Origin: Aestuariivivens insulae
GTDB lineage: Bacteria; Bacteroidota; Bacteroidia; Flavobacteriales; Flavobacteriaceae
Direction: 5' to 3'
Length of the DNA stretch: 64,000 nt
Assembly: GCF_022662195.1 (NCBI RefSeq)
Contig: NZ_JAKMCS010000013.1
Span: 37,423-101,422, forward strand
The first letter of the stretch is position 1. Each line of letters starts with the position of its first letter. The notes beneath the pieces were generated by a model that saw only the letters and a list, made by a program, of their open reading frames with translations, made no database searches and was not told where the DNA came from. A program made the position numbers and the translations under genes. Positions 27,527-35,410 of the stretch are shown one piece after another.

Positions 27527-28888
27527 ATCTACGCAATACTAGACATAGAGACCACTGGTGGTAAGTACAATGAAGAAGGAATTACTGAAGTTGCCATTTA
27601 CAAGTATGATGGCCATACTGTTGTAGACCAGTTTATTAGTTTAATAAACCCAGAACGCGAGATACAACCCTTTGTGGTAAACCTTACCGGCATTAACAGC
27701 AACATGTTACGCAATGCGCCCAAATTTTATGAAATAGCCAAGCGTATCGTTGAAATTACTACCGATTGTATTTTAGTGGCCCACAATGCCCAATTCGACT
27801 ATAGAATTCTATGTACCGAGTTTAGAAGGTTGGGTTTTGAATATGAACGCAGAACACTCTGTACGGTAGAATTGGCCAAACAATTAATTCCTGAACAGCC
27901 TTCATATAGCCTTGGAAAATTGGTAAGGTCTTTAGGTATTCCTGTTTCCGACAGGCATCGTGCTGCCGGTGATGCGCAAGCCACAGTGAAGCTTTTTAAA
28001 ATGTTAATGGCTAAAGACTCCACGAAAACGATTATCCAAAATGCCGTTCGCTTAGATCCAAAATATCAACTGGAACCCAAGCATCTTGATATTATAGAAA
28101 GCTTACCCACTGCAACTGGCGTGTATTACATTCACAAATCCGATGGTGAAATCATTTATATTGGCAAAAGTAAAAATATAAAAAGGCGCATTAACCAGCA
28201 TTTTACAAGCACCAATCACAAATCGAAAAAAATCCAGCAATTGGTAAGCACTGTAACCTACGAGGCTACTGGCAGTGAATTGGTTGCGCTTTTAAAGGAA
28301 AGTGAAGAAATAAAACGAAATAAGCCCATTTTTAACCGTGCCCTAAGGCGAACCATTTTTACACATGCCCTCTATAGCTTTACAGACGCTAACAATTACC
28401 TCAATCTAAAAATTGATATAGCCGATGGCCGAAAAAAATCCATCACGACGTTCAGTAACCGACAAAGCGGCAAAAACTTTATAACCAAAGCGGTTGAAGA
28501 CTATAGCCTTTGCCAAAAACTAACGGGGCTTTATAAGACCAAAACCAGTTGTTTTAATTACGACATTAAAACCTGTAATGGCGCCTGCGTACAAAAAGAA
28601 GGCCCCGAGGCATATAACGAACGGGTTGAAATGTTAATCGACAAAAACAGTTACGCCAACAAAAATATGGTGATTATAGACAAGGGGCGGGACATAGATG
28701 AGCGTAGTGCCATATTAATTAAAAATGGTGTTTTTAAAGGCCTCGGCTTCTTCAACTTAAATTATCAAATTAACCGCATTGAGGTTTTGGAATCCATCAT
28801 CACCCCCATGCAAAACAATAGGGATACCCAGCATATCATTCAAAGTTATTTGAGAAAAAACAAAAAGGTAAAGCAAATTATTTTCTAA
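27527..28888 (+). CDS. DnaQ-like 3'-5' exonuclease fused to GIY-YIG nuclease; expected ATG reads ATC
   Basis: 453 residues if translation begins at ATC 27527. The frame runs IYAILDIETTGGKYNEEGIT, so the ATC falls where homologues have Met-Tyr-Ala/Thr-Ile-Leu. An in-frame TAA at 27521 precedes it, and the first conventional start is GTG 27674, which would delete the catalytic DIETT (Exo I). Exo II is VAHNAQFDYRILCTEF; Exo III is RHRAAGDAQATVKLF. A GIY-YIG domain follows near residue 200 (TGVYYIHKSDGEIIYIGKSK), and the C-terminal part resembles the UvrC-like region in DinG/PolC-epsilon fusions. Likely role: DNA repair nuclease. The start may be a rare ATC start, a disabling mutation or a sequencing error. 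Confidence 0.85.
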   Translation: MYAILDIETTGGKYNEEGITEVAIYKYDGHTVVDQFISLINPEREIQPFVVNLTGINSNMLRNAPKFYEIAKRIVEITTDCILVAHNAQFDYRILCTEFRRLGFEYERRTLCTVELAKQLIPEQPSYSLGKLVRSLGIPVSDRHRAAGDAQATVKLFKMLMAKDSTKTIIQNAVRLDPKYQLEPKHLDIIESLPTATGVYYIHKSDGEIIYIGKSKNIKRRINQHFTSTNHKSKKIQQLVSTVTYEATGSELVALLKESEEIKRNKPIFNRALRRTIFTHALYSFTDANNYLNLKIDIADGRKKSITTFSNRQSGKNFITKAVEDYSLCQKLTGLYKTKTSCFNYDIKTCNGACVQKEGPEAYNERVEMLIDKNSYANKNMVIIDKGRDIDERSAILIKNGVFKGLGFFNLNYQINRIEVLESIITPMQNNRDTQHIIQSYLRKNKKVKQIIF

Positions 28889-30852
28889 TGATGCAAAAAA
28901 AAGCACCCCTTCTCCTTCTTATCTTCTTCAGCATAGCATGTTTTGGCCAATCTAATTATAATCCTGAGTCCTATAGAGTAACCCTAGGTGATATTGAATC
29001 TAAAACCTATGAAAAAGATTCAACAGCAACAGCTTTGGTTATTTATGAAGCAGGTAATAGTTATGTCGATCAAAGTAATTATCGATTAAACACCGAAGTG
29101 AAACACAAAATAAAAATCCTGACTAAAGAGGGTTTTGACAAAGCAACCATTACGATATACCTCTACAATAAAGGCAACAAAGCCGAAAGTGTAAAGAATA
29201 TTATAGCCACCACCTATAATAAAGAAGGCCATGATGTTACGAAGCATTCCTTGGATAAAGCACACATATACGAGGAAAAATACGATGAGAACCATACCTT
29301 AGTTAAGTTTACATTACCAAATGTAAAAGCAGGTTCTGTTATTACCTATAGTTATACTATAGTTTCTCCTTATATGTTTAAATATAAAGGTTGGAACTTC
29401 CAAGGCGACATCCCTAAACTATACAGTGACTATAAGACCAGTATTCCTGCCAACTGGTATTATAATGTGAAATTGGTAGGTTACAAAAAGTTAGATATAC
29501 AAACTTCAGATATCAAGAAAAGGTGTTTAGAAGGTTCCAGGGGAGCGTATTCAGATTGTAGTGTTAGCCATTATGCCATGAAGGACATCCCGGCTTTTAT
29601 TGAAGAGGACTATATGACGCACCAATCCAATTATTTGGCTAGAATTGAATATGAATTAATGACGTTTAAAAACTTTGAAGGCCAAGAATTTAACTATACA
29701 AAATCATGGAAAACGGTAGATAAGGAATTTAGAACAGATAAAGACATTGGCAGGCAATTATCAAAATCTATTAAACTAGAAGATTTCTTTGATGCTAAAC
29801 TCGTTAATGAACCCGATCTTTACCTAAAGGCTAATACGATCTATAAATTTATTCAGGACAATTATACCTGGAATGGAAAGTTTAGGATTTTTGAAGATGT
29901 ATCGGTTAAAGACCTCATTAAAAATAAAACAGGAAACGTATCTTCCATCAATATTTTATTGCACAATCTATTAAATGAAGCTGGAATTGATGCCAAGCCT
30001 GTATTAGCTTCTACTAGAAATAATGGATTCCCCACTAAAATTTATCCGGTTATTTCAGACTTTAATTATGTCATTGTTCAGGCTACAATAGATTCTAAAA
30101 CCTATTTACTCGATGCCACAGATGATTATTTAAGTTTTGGGGAAGTCCCCTTTAGATGCTTAAATAGTTATGGCAGATTAATGGATTTCGAAAAAGGAAG
30201 TGAATGGATAGACATAAAGCCCAAAGGGATATCTGCTATATACTATAACATGGACTTGGCCATTGATGATGATGGCATAATTTCCGGAACAGTGAAAAGC
30301 AAAACAACAGGATACCATGCCCTAAGTGATAAAAAAAACTACTTTTCCAATAGTGAAAGCTATCTAGAAAAACTACAGGACAAATTTCTAAATGCCGAAG
30401 TCTACAATCTTAACGTAGACACAGAAGATAAAACCAGCTTTGACTTTGTAAAAAGTTATGCCATAGAATATAATATTGAGGACACTGGCGACAACACCTA
30501 TTTAAATCCTTTTTTTATTAAATTCTTTAAAGAGAACCCCTTCAAGTTACAGGAAAGAACCTATCCTATTGATTTTGGCTATGAGGACAGTTATTTTTTT
30601 CTTCTAAACTTAAACTTGGGCGATCAATACGAACTTGTAGAACAACCAGAAGATGCTAGCTTAGTATTGCCTAATAATGCAGGTAGGATTGTTTTTTCTA
30701 CCAAACTAACAAACAACACTTTACATGTACTTTTAAGAATTGAGTTTAAATCATCACAATTTTCACCAGAATACTATCCCTACCTAAAAGAATTCATGAA
30801 TAAAGTTGTTTCTATTCAAAATAACTCACTAATATTATTAAAGCGAAAATGA
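28888..30852 (+). CDS. Exported DUF3857 / transglutaminase-like protein
   Basis: 654 residues; the start overlaps the previous stop (TAATG), implying translational coupling, with a second ATG directly after it. A signal peptide (APLLLLIFFSIACFGQ) precedes a DUF3857 domain (YRLNTEVKHKIKILTKEGFD) and a transglutaminase-like domain near residues 300-410. The catalytic Cys and His positions appear replaced: TGNVSSINILLHNLLNEAGI has no Cys and FNYVIVQATIDSKTYLLDAT has Tyr instead of His. So it is probably a periplasmic binding or scaffold protein rather than an enzyme. Known Bacteroidota relatives show the same loss. Confidence 0.88.
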   Translation: MMQKKAPLLLLIFFSIACFGQSNYNPESYRVTLGDIESKTYEKDSTATALVIYEAGNSYVDQSNYRLNTEVKHKIKILTKEGFDKATITIYLYNKGNKAESVKNIIATTYNKEGHDVTKHSLDKAHIYEEKYDENHTLVKFTLPNVKAGSVITYSYTIVSPYMFKYKGWNFQGDIPKLYSDYKTSIPANWYYNVKLVGYKKLDIQTSDIKKRCLEGSRGAYSDCSVSHYAMKDIPAFIEEDYMTHQSNYLARIEYELMTFKNFEGQEFNYTKSWKTVDKEFRTDKDIGRQLSKSIKLEDFFDAKLVNEPDLYLKANTIYKFIQDNYTWNGKFRIFEDVSVKDLIKNKTGNVSSINILLHNLLNEAGIDAKPVLASTRNNGFPTKIYPVISDFNYVIVQATIDSKTYLLDATDDYLSFGEVPFRCLNSYGRLMDFEKGSEWIDIKPKGISAIYYNMDLAIDDDGIISGTVKSKTTGYHALSDKKNYFSNSESYLEKLQDKFLNAEVYNLNVDTEDKTSFDFVKSYAIEYNIEDTGDNTYLNPFFIKFFKENPFKLQERTYPIDFGYEDSYFFLLNLNLGDQYELVEQPEDASLVLPNNAGRIVFSTKLTNNTLHVLLRIEFKSSQFSPEYYPYLKEFMNKVVSIQNNSLILLKRK

Positions 30853-30879
30853 TCCACCTTTTTTAGTACTTTTGGATAT

Positions 30880-31755
30880 ATGAGTAAATTTACAAGAAAC
30901 AGATGGCGATTAAAGCTTCAGGAAATTATTTATGAAGCCGACACACCTGCTGGAAAGTTATTTGACATTATATTGCTAATTACAATTTTAGCAAGTATTA
31001 TTTTGGTCATGCTGGAAAGTGTTGAAAGTATTGATAATACCTATCACAACTTCCTAAACATTTCTGAATGGGTCATTACTATTTTATTTAGTATTGAATA
31101 TATCGCCCGAATTTTAACTGTAAAAAAACCATTTAAGTACGTATTAAGTTTTTATGGTATAGTAGATTTTTTATCTACAATACCCAAATACATTTCTTTA
31201 ATTATAGGTGGTGTTCACGCTTTGGCTGCATTAAGGGCTTTGCGTTTATTGCGAGTATTTCGAATATTAAAATTGGCCCGCTACCTTGGTGCATCAAACA
31301 CCCTTGTAAATGCTATTAAGGCAAGTCGTGCAAAAATTTCGGTGTTTTTATTTGCTGTACTTATAGTTGCCGTTATTTTAGGTGCCATCATGTATTTAGT
31401 TGAAGGTGAAGCAAATGGTTTCACCAACATCCCCAAGAGCGTCTATTGGTGTATTGTAACCCTAACTACAGTGGGCTTTGGAGATATTGCGCCACAAACA
31501 CCTTTAGGTCAGTTTATTGCCTCCTTAGTTATGATATTAGGTTACGGTATTATAGCTGTGCCCACTGGTATTGTTTCTGCAGAATATACCAGCCAAAGTA
31601 AAGCCAGTAAAGTAAAGGAAGCCATGGGGAATTCAGAAAGCATCCCAAATACTGTTCCAGTTAACTCGCAATGCTGTTCGAATTGTTTAAGCGAATCGCA
31701 TCGCGATGATGCCGAATTTTGTTTTAAATGCGGCCATAAATTACATCATGAGTAA
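30880..31755 (+). CDS. Voltage-gated K+ channel-like ion transporter with C-terminal zinc ribbon
   Basis: 291 residues. Six transmembrane segments: S1-S4 with an Arg-rich S4 (LRALRLLRVFRILKLARYLG, near residue 118), pore helix and selectivity filter TLTTVGFGDIAPQT (near 200), then S6 (VMILGYGIIAVPTGIVSAEY). The tail carries CCSNCLSESHRDDAEFCFKC plus GHK, a zinc-ribbon-like four-Cys cluster, unusual but seen in some bacterial Kv proteins. A TACTTTTG -7 box (30867-30874) ends 5 bp before the ATG, so the mRNA may be leaderless. The stop overlaps the miaA start by 8 bp. Confidence 0.92.
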   Translation: MSKFTRNRWRLKLQEIIYEADTPAGKLFDIILLITILASIILVMLESVESIDNTYHNFLNISEWVITILFSIEYIARILTVKKPFKYVLSFYGIVDFLSTIPKYISLIIGGVHALAALRALRLLRVFRILKLARYLGASNTLVNAIKASRAKISVFLFAVLIVAVILGAIMYLVEGEANGFTNIPKSVYWCIVTLTTVGFGDIAPQTPLGQFIASLVMILGYGIIAVPTGIVSAEYTSQSKASKVKEAMGNSESIPNTVPVNSQCCSNCLSESHRDDAEFCFKCGHKLHHE

Positions 31756-32662
31756 GTATCTTATTTCCATTATTGGGCCTACAGCCATAGGCAAAACAGC
31801 CTTAAGTATTAAATTGGCACAGCATTTTAATACGGAAATCATTTCGGCAGATTCCCGGCAGTTTTTTAAAGAAATGCAAATTGGCACAGCAGCGCCAACC
31901 CAAGCCGAATTAGCCCAAGCCAAGCATCATTTTATCCATCATAAGTCCGTTCAAGACCAGTACAATGTTGGGGCATTCGAAAGGGACGCTTTGCTTTGTT
32001 TGGATGAATTATTCAAAAACCACAATATTGTCATTATGGTTGGTGGTTCCGGATTATATGTAGACGCCGTTACTAAGGGCTTGGATGATTTTCCAGATGT
32101 AGACGAATCCATTAGAAAAACCTTAAACCAAGATTTAGAAACCAAAGGTTTGGAGCATCTTCAAAAGCAGTTGGAAATGTTGGATCCAAAATCATATGGA
32201 ACGATTGCCATAGATAATCCCCACCGTGTAATTCGTGCGCTGGAGATATGCATTGGCACTGGAAAACCCTATTCTTCATACTTAAATAAGAAAAATACAA
32301 ACCGCCCTTTTAAAACCATAACTATTGGACTTCATGCCGAACGTGCCATTATTTATGACCGTATAAACCAAAGAGTGGATATGATGGTTGAAGAAGGCCT
32401 TATAGATGAAGTAAAGGCACTACTACCCTATCAGCATTTAAATGCTTTAAATACGGTAGGCTATAAGGAACTTTTCAATTATTTTAGTGGGGCGTGGACT
32501 TTGGATTTTGCCATTTCTGAAATTAAAAAGAATTCAAGGCGCTTTGCCAAGCGGCAACTTACTTGGTTTAAAAAACAAGAAGAGGCTATTTGGTTTGATT
32601 ATTTAACCCCTGTGGATGCAATTATAAAAAAGGTACACAGTACTATTAATGCTGAAAATTGA
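31748..32662 (+). CDS. miaA: tRNA dimethylallyltransferase
   Basis: 304 residues from ATG at 31748; a longer frame from 31706 lies inside the channel gene and is rejected. P-loop GPTAIGKTALSIKLAQ, then ISADSRQFFKEMQIGTAAPT, VGGSGLYVDAVTKGLDDFP, and the C-terminal LNALNTVGYKELFNYFSG and RRFAKRQLTWFKKQ. It transfers a dimethylallyl group to A37 of tRNAs that read UNN codons. The usual DSRQIY/VY has Phe here (DSRQFF), a mild variant. It overlaps the K+ channel gene by 8 bp. Confidence 0.97.
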   Translation: MSKYLISIIGPTAIGKTALSIKLAQHFNTEIISADSRQFFKEMQIGTAAPTQAELAQAKHHFIHHKSVQDQYNVGAFERDALLCLDELFKNHNIVIMVGGSGLYVDAVTKGLDDFPDVDESIRKTLNQDLETKGLEHLQKQLEMLDPKSYGTIAIDNPHRVIRALEICIGTGKPYSSYLNKKNTNRPFKTITIGLHAERAIIYDRINQRVDMMVEEGLIDEVKALLPYQHLNALNTVGYKELFNYFSGAWTLDFAISEIKKNSRRFAKRQLTWFKKQEEAIWFDYLTPVDAIIKKVHSTINAEN

Positions 32663-32668
32663 TTTGGT

Positions 32669-33349
32669 ATGAATTTACCCGATGAAAGCCCTTTAGATAA
32701 TCCGGTTTGGTTTTCATTAACCGAACACCAGTCCAATTATGCCATAGATTATGGCCATGTAAAATTCTACCATCCAGATTATACGCCTTTTGGGGCTTTT
32801 ATAAACCATCAGGATACAAGTGCTGCCATTGAAAAACATGCGCAATTGATCAAGGAATTTTTTATTGTAGGAGACCAACCTAAAATGCCAGTACATTTTA
32901 ATCCACCAAAACAATATATTGGGTTACAGATGATTATTTATAACCATATAGACCACCCAATAACTGAACCTGTTGTGGAACTAACCGATGCGCATTACGA
33001 CGATTTAATTGAACTGATAAAATTGGTCTACCCAGAATATTTTAAACCTAAAACCCAAAGGTTAGGACAGTATTTTGGAATCTATAAAGATGGTAAATTG
33101 GTAGCAGCCACTGGTGAACGTATGCAAACCAAAGATTTTATTGAAATAAGTGCCGTAATCACCCACCCAGAACATACCGGTAAAGGCTATGCCAAACAGC
33201 TGATAGCCCACACGGCTAGCGGCATCTTTAACAAAGGCAAAATACCTTTTTTACATGTCGATGAAACTAATACAGGAGCCATTCAACTGTATAAAAAATT
33301 AGGGTTTAAAACCAGAAGAACCTTTAGCTTTTGGAAGATTAGCAGTTAA
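32669..33349 (+). CDS. GNAT-family N-acetyltransferase (FR47-like)
   Basis: 226 residues. The C-terminal half holds the acetyl-CoA fold: VIKLVYPEYF region, then ISAVITHPEHTGKGYAKQLI (Q/R-x-x-G-x-G/A loop, here HTGKGYA) and LHVDETNTGAIQLYKKLGF. The N-terminal half resembles the FR47-type duplication. It lies 6 bp after miaA. Its last 16 codons and downstream DNA are repeated, with divergence, about 5.2 kb away at 38480, so this is the left boundary of an accessory insertion. Confidence 0.88.
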   Translation: MNLPDESPLDNPVWFSLTEHQSNYAIDYGHVKFYHPDYTPFGAFINHQDTSAAIEKHAQLIKEFFIVGDQPKMPVHFNPPKQYIGLQMIIYNHIDHPITEPVVELTDAHYDDLIELIKLVYPEYFKPKTQRLGQYFGIYKDGKLVAATGERMQTKDFIEISAVITHPEHTGKGYAKQLIAHTASGIFNKGKIPFLHVDETNTGAIQLYKKLGFKTRRTFSFWKISS

Positions 33350-33490
33350 GCAATATGATCTCCGCTTTCACATCATTTTAAAACCGCCTTCTTAAACTCT
33401 TTTTTTTTGAATTGTAAGAATATTAGCTATATTATCGGATAAATATAATGGAAATAAGCGTAATTGTGTTTATTGACTAGTTGTGGTGCA
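33302..33490. repeat. Left copy of a long diverged direct repeat (GNAT 3' end plus spacer)
   Basis: About 190 bp including the end of the GNAT gene and the following spacer. It aligns with 38479-38672 with most positions identical and a few small indels; shared blocks include CTTTTGGAAGATTAGC, TTGAATTGTAAGAATATTA and GTGTTTATTGACTAGTTGTG. Confidence 0.9.
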
Positions 33491-33547
33491 TTTTCACCGA
33501 TCGCTAAAAAAGAACAAAATTCTGTATTATTAATTCAAAATATTTTC

Positions 33548-33571
33548 TAAATTTGTATCTAAATGGATACA
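33548..33571 (+). promoter_or_regulatory. Promoter and operator of the toxin-antitoxin pair
   Basis: TAAATTTG (33548-33555) matches the -7 element. It overlaps the inverted repeat TGTATC-TAAATG-GATACA (33554-33571), which ends 6 bp before the toxin ATG. An operator overlapping the promoter fits autoregulation by the antitoxin. No convincing -33 TTG was found. Confidence 0.6.
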
Positions 33572-33577
33572 TTTTAA

Positions 33578-33880
33578 ATGGTAATCACCGAAAAGACAAG
33601 CGAATTCGATAAGTGGATTAGAAAGCTCAAAGATTTAAGAGCAAAAGCAAAAATTATCTTCCGAATACAGAAACTCGAAACGGACGGACATTTCGGAGAT
33701 TGTAAACCTGTTGGAGACGGAATTAGCGAAATGCGAATTAATTATGCTAAAGGCTATCGAATTTACTTCAAAGAAAAAGGAGACAAGATTGTGGTCCTTT
33801 TGATTGGCGGAGATAAATTGACCCAACAAAAGGACGTTAAAAAAGCAAAAGAAATTTGGAACAGAATAAAAGACGAATAA
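33578..33880 (+). CDS. RelE/ParE-superfamily toxin (HigB/addiction-module killer type)
   Basis: 100 residues. The fold pattern matches the COG3657-type killer proteins: VITEKTSEFDKWIRKLKDLR, KAKIIFRIQKLETDGHFGDC, KPVGDGISEMRINYAKGYRI, YFKEKGDKIVVLLIGGDKL. Members are ribosome-dependent or free mRNA endonucleases neutralised by the partner. The toxin gene comes first, as in HigBA-like systems, and the antitoxin starts 1 bp after its stop. It is the first gene of the accessory segment. Confidence 0.93.
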   Translation: MVITEKTSEFDKWIRKLKDLRAKAKIIFRIQKLETDGHFGDCKPVGDGISEMRINYAKGYRIYFKEKGDKIVVLLIGGDKLTQQKDVKKAKEIWNRIKDE

Positions 33881-33881
33881 A

Positions 33882-34166
33882 ATGGTAACTACGAAATTTG
33901 ACATTGCGGATTATCTGGACAGCGAAGAAATGATTGCTGAATATCTGAACACTGTTCTTGAAGATGGGGACAGTTCTGATTTGATAGTCGCAATCGGACA
34001 TATTGCAAAAGCAATCGGAATGACCAAAATTGCAGAAAAAACTGGAATGAGCCGGCCAAGTCTTTACAAGGCATTGTCGGACGGAGCAAAACCACAGTTC
34101 GGAACAATAATGAAAGTTCTGAAAGCAATTGGCGGACAAATCAACGTAAAACCAATGTCAGCGTAA
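33882..34166 (+). CDS. HigA-like antitoxin (addiction-module antidote protein)
   Basis: 94 residues. TKFDIADYLDSEEMIAEYLN at the start and the HTH GMTKIAEKTGMSRPSLYKAL followed by FGTIMKVLKAIGGQINVKP match the COG3636 antidote family. It binds the upstream toxin and probably the palindrome at 33554. It is directly followed by the first hairpin repeat of the candidate cassette array, as toxin-antitoxin genes often are in integron arrays. Confidence 0.94.
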   Translation: MVTTKFDIADYLDSEEMIAEYLNTVLEDGDSSDLIVAIGHIAKAIGMTKIAEKTGMSRPSLYKALSDGAKPQFGTIMKVLKAIGGQINVKPMSA

Positions 34167-34189
34167 AAAAAACGACACCACAATAATAG

Positions 34190-34310
34190 CTATAAGTAAT
34201 TGCTTGTTAGCGCCTACTTCTGAAAATCCTTTCGGATTTTCTATTCGGTTTGTATTTGCTAAATTAGGTGCTTAAAATACGCAACTAATCTTACACAAAC
34301 ACGTTACAAT
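34190..34310 (+). repeat. attC-like hairpin repeat A
   Basis: About 120 bp between the antitoxin and TlpA genes. It has TAATTGC (34197-34203) matched imperfectly by GCAACTAA downstream, the hairpin GAAAATCC-TTTC-GGATTTTC, a conserved block TTTGCTAAATTAGGTGCTTA, and a right end ACACGTTACAA. The same layout appears at 37772-37900 and 40034-40164. The ends with AAC and GTT and the imperfect dyad resemble integron cassette recombination sites; no integrase is in the window. Confidence 0.75.
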
Positions 34311-34324
34311 CAAGCAAAAAAGAA

Positions 34325-35410
34325 ATGAAGTACATCATAACCGTAATTTTACTTATAATAATAATTTCATCTTGTCACAACAAATCTAAAAATGGAGGAT
34401 ATTTAATAAATGGGATAGCTGAAAATGTATCTGACAGCACTAAAGTTTTATTATACCTCTACCCAAAAATGGATGAAATAGCTGATTCCACATTTGTAAT
34501 CAATGAAGAATTCCGATTTAAGGGGAATCTAAGCCGTCCGAGATTAGCGCATTTAAGAATTATCGAAAGCAGAGATGATAAGACATTTTGGCTTGAGAAT
34601 CAACAAATAGATTTCATTGGTAAGAAAGGCAACTTTTTCAATGGAAGAATCAAAGGTTCAGAAACACAGAAAGAATCGGAACTACTTTTGAAAAGAAAAG
34701 ACTCTATTTTTAAAGAAATGGAAAAGCTCGAAGCGAAGGTTACGGAAAAAAACCGAGATTCACTTTTTGAGATTTATGAAAAAATGCAAGATGTAGAAAT
34801 TGAGATTAATAATAAGTTTATTCAAGATTATCCCAACTCTTTCGAAAGCCTGACTCGCCTAAATTGGTCTAAAGAACGAATGGGGAGTGAAAAAACATCC
34901 ATAGTCTTCTCATATTTAAATTCGGAATTAAAGTCTACTGAAGAAGGAAAAGCAATAGAAGAGTTTATTTCTAATAATAGAAACTTAAAAATTGGGGATA
35001 AATTTGTAGATATTGAACAAGCTAATATAAAGGGGGAAATGACAAAACTCTCCAAAATACATAAAAATTACACCCTTATAGAATTTTGGGCTTCTTGGTG
35101 CGGCCCTTGTAGAAGTTTCAACCCAGAACTGGTTGAACAATACAAACTATACAAGGGTAAAGGTTTTGAAATTTTCGGAGTATCATTAGACACCGACAAA
35201 GAAAAATGGAAGAAAGCAATAAAAAAGGATGGTCTGAATTGGGAAAATGTAAGTGATTTAAAAGGAGCTAACAACCAAGCTGCCGTGACTTATGGCGTTA
35301 GGGATATTCCCGATAACCTTTTGATTAATGAGAAGGGTGTAATCATCGCTAGATTTATAAGGGGACAAAAGTTAGAAGAAAAATTGAAAGAATTATTTGA
35401 TGATAAATAA
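34325..35410 (+). CDS. TlpA-family thiol-disulfide oxidoreductase lipoprotein
   Basis: 361 residues. Lipobox signal (IITVILLIIIISSC), an N-terminal DUF4369-like domain (GIAENVSDSTKVLLYLYPKM), a helical spacer, then a thioredoxin fold with FWASWCGPCRSFNPELVEQY (Cys-Gly-Pro-Cys near residue 256) and the cis-Pro segment VRDIPDNLLINEKG. It is periplasmic and membrane anchored, reducing disulfides. It ends in TAATG shared with the next gene, so the two are translationally coupled. Located between hairpin repeats A and B. Confidence 0.93.
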   Translation: MKYIITVILLIIIISSCHNKSKNGGYLINGIAENVSDSTKVLLYLYPKMDEIADSTFVINEEFRFKGNLSRPRLAHLRIIESRDDKTFWLENQQIDFIGKKGNFFNGRIKGSETQKESELLLKRKDSIFKEMEKLEAKVTEKNRDSLFEIYEKMQDVEIEINNKFIQDYPNSFESLTRLNWSKERMGSEKTSIVFSYLNSELKSTEEGKAIEEFISNNRNLKIGDKFVDIEQANIKGEMTKLSKIHKNYTLIEFWASWCGPCRSFNPELVEQYKLYKGKGFEIFGVSLDTDKEKWKKAIKKDGLNWENVSDLKGANNQAAVTYGVRDIPDNLLINEKGVIIARFIRGQKLEEKLKELFDDK

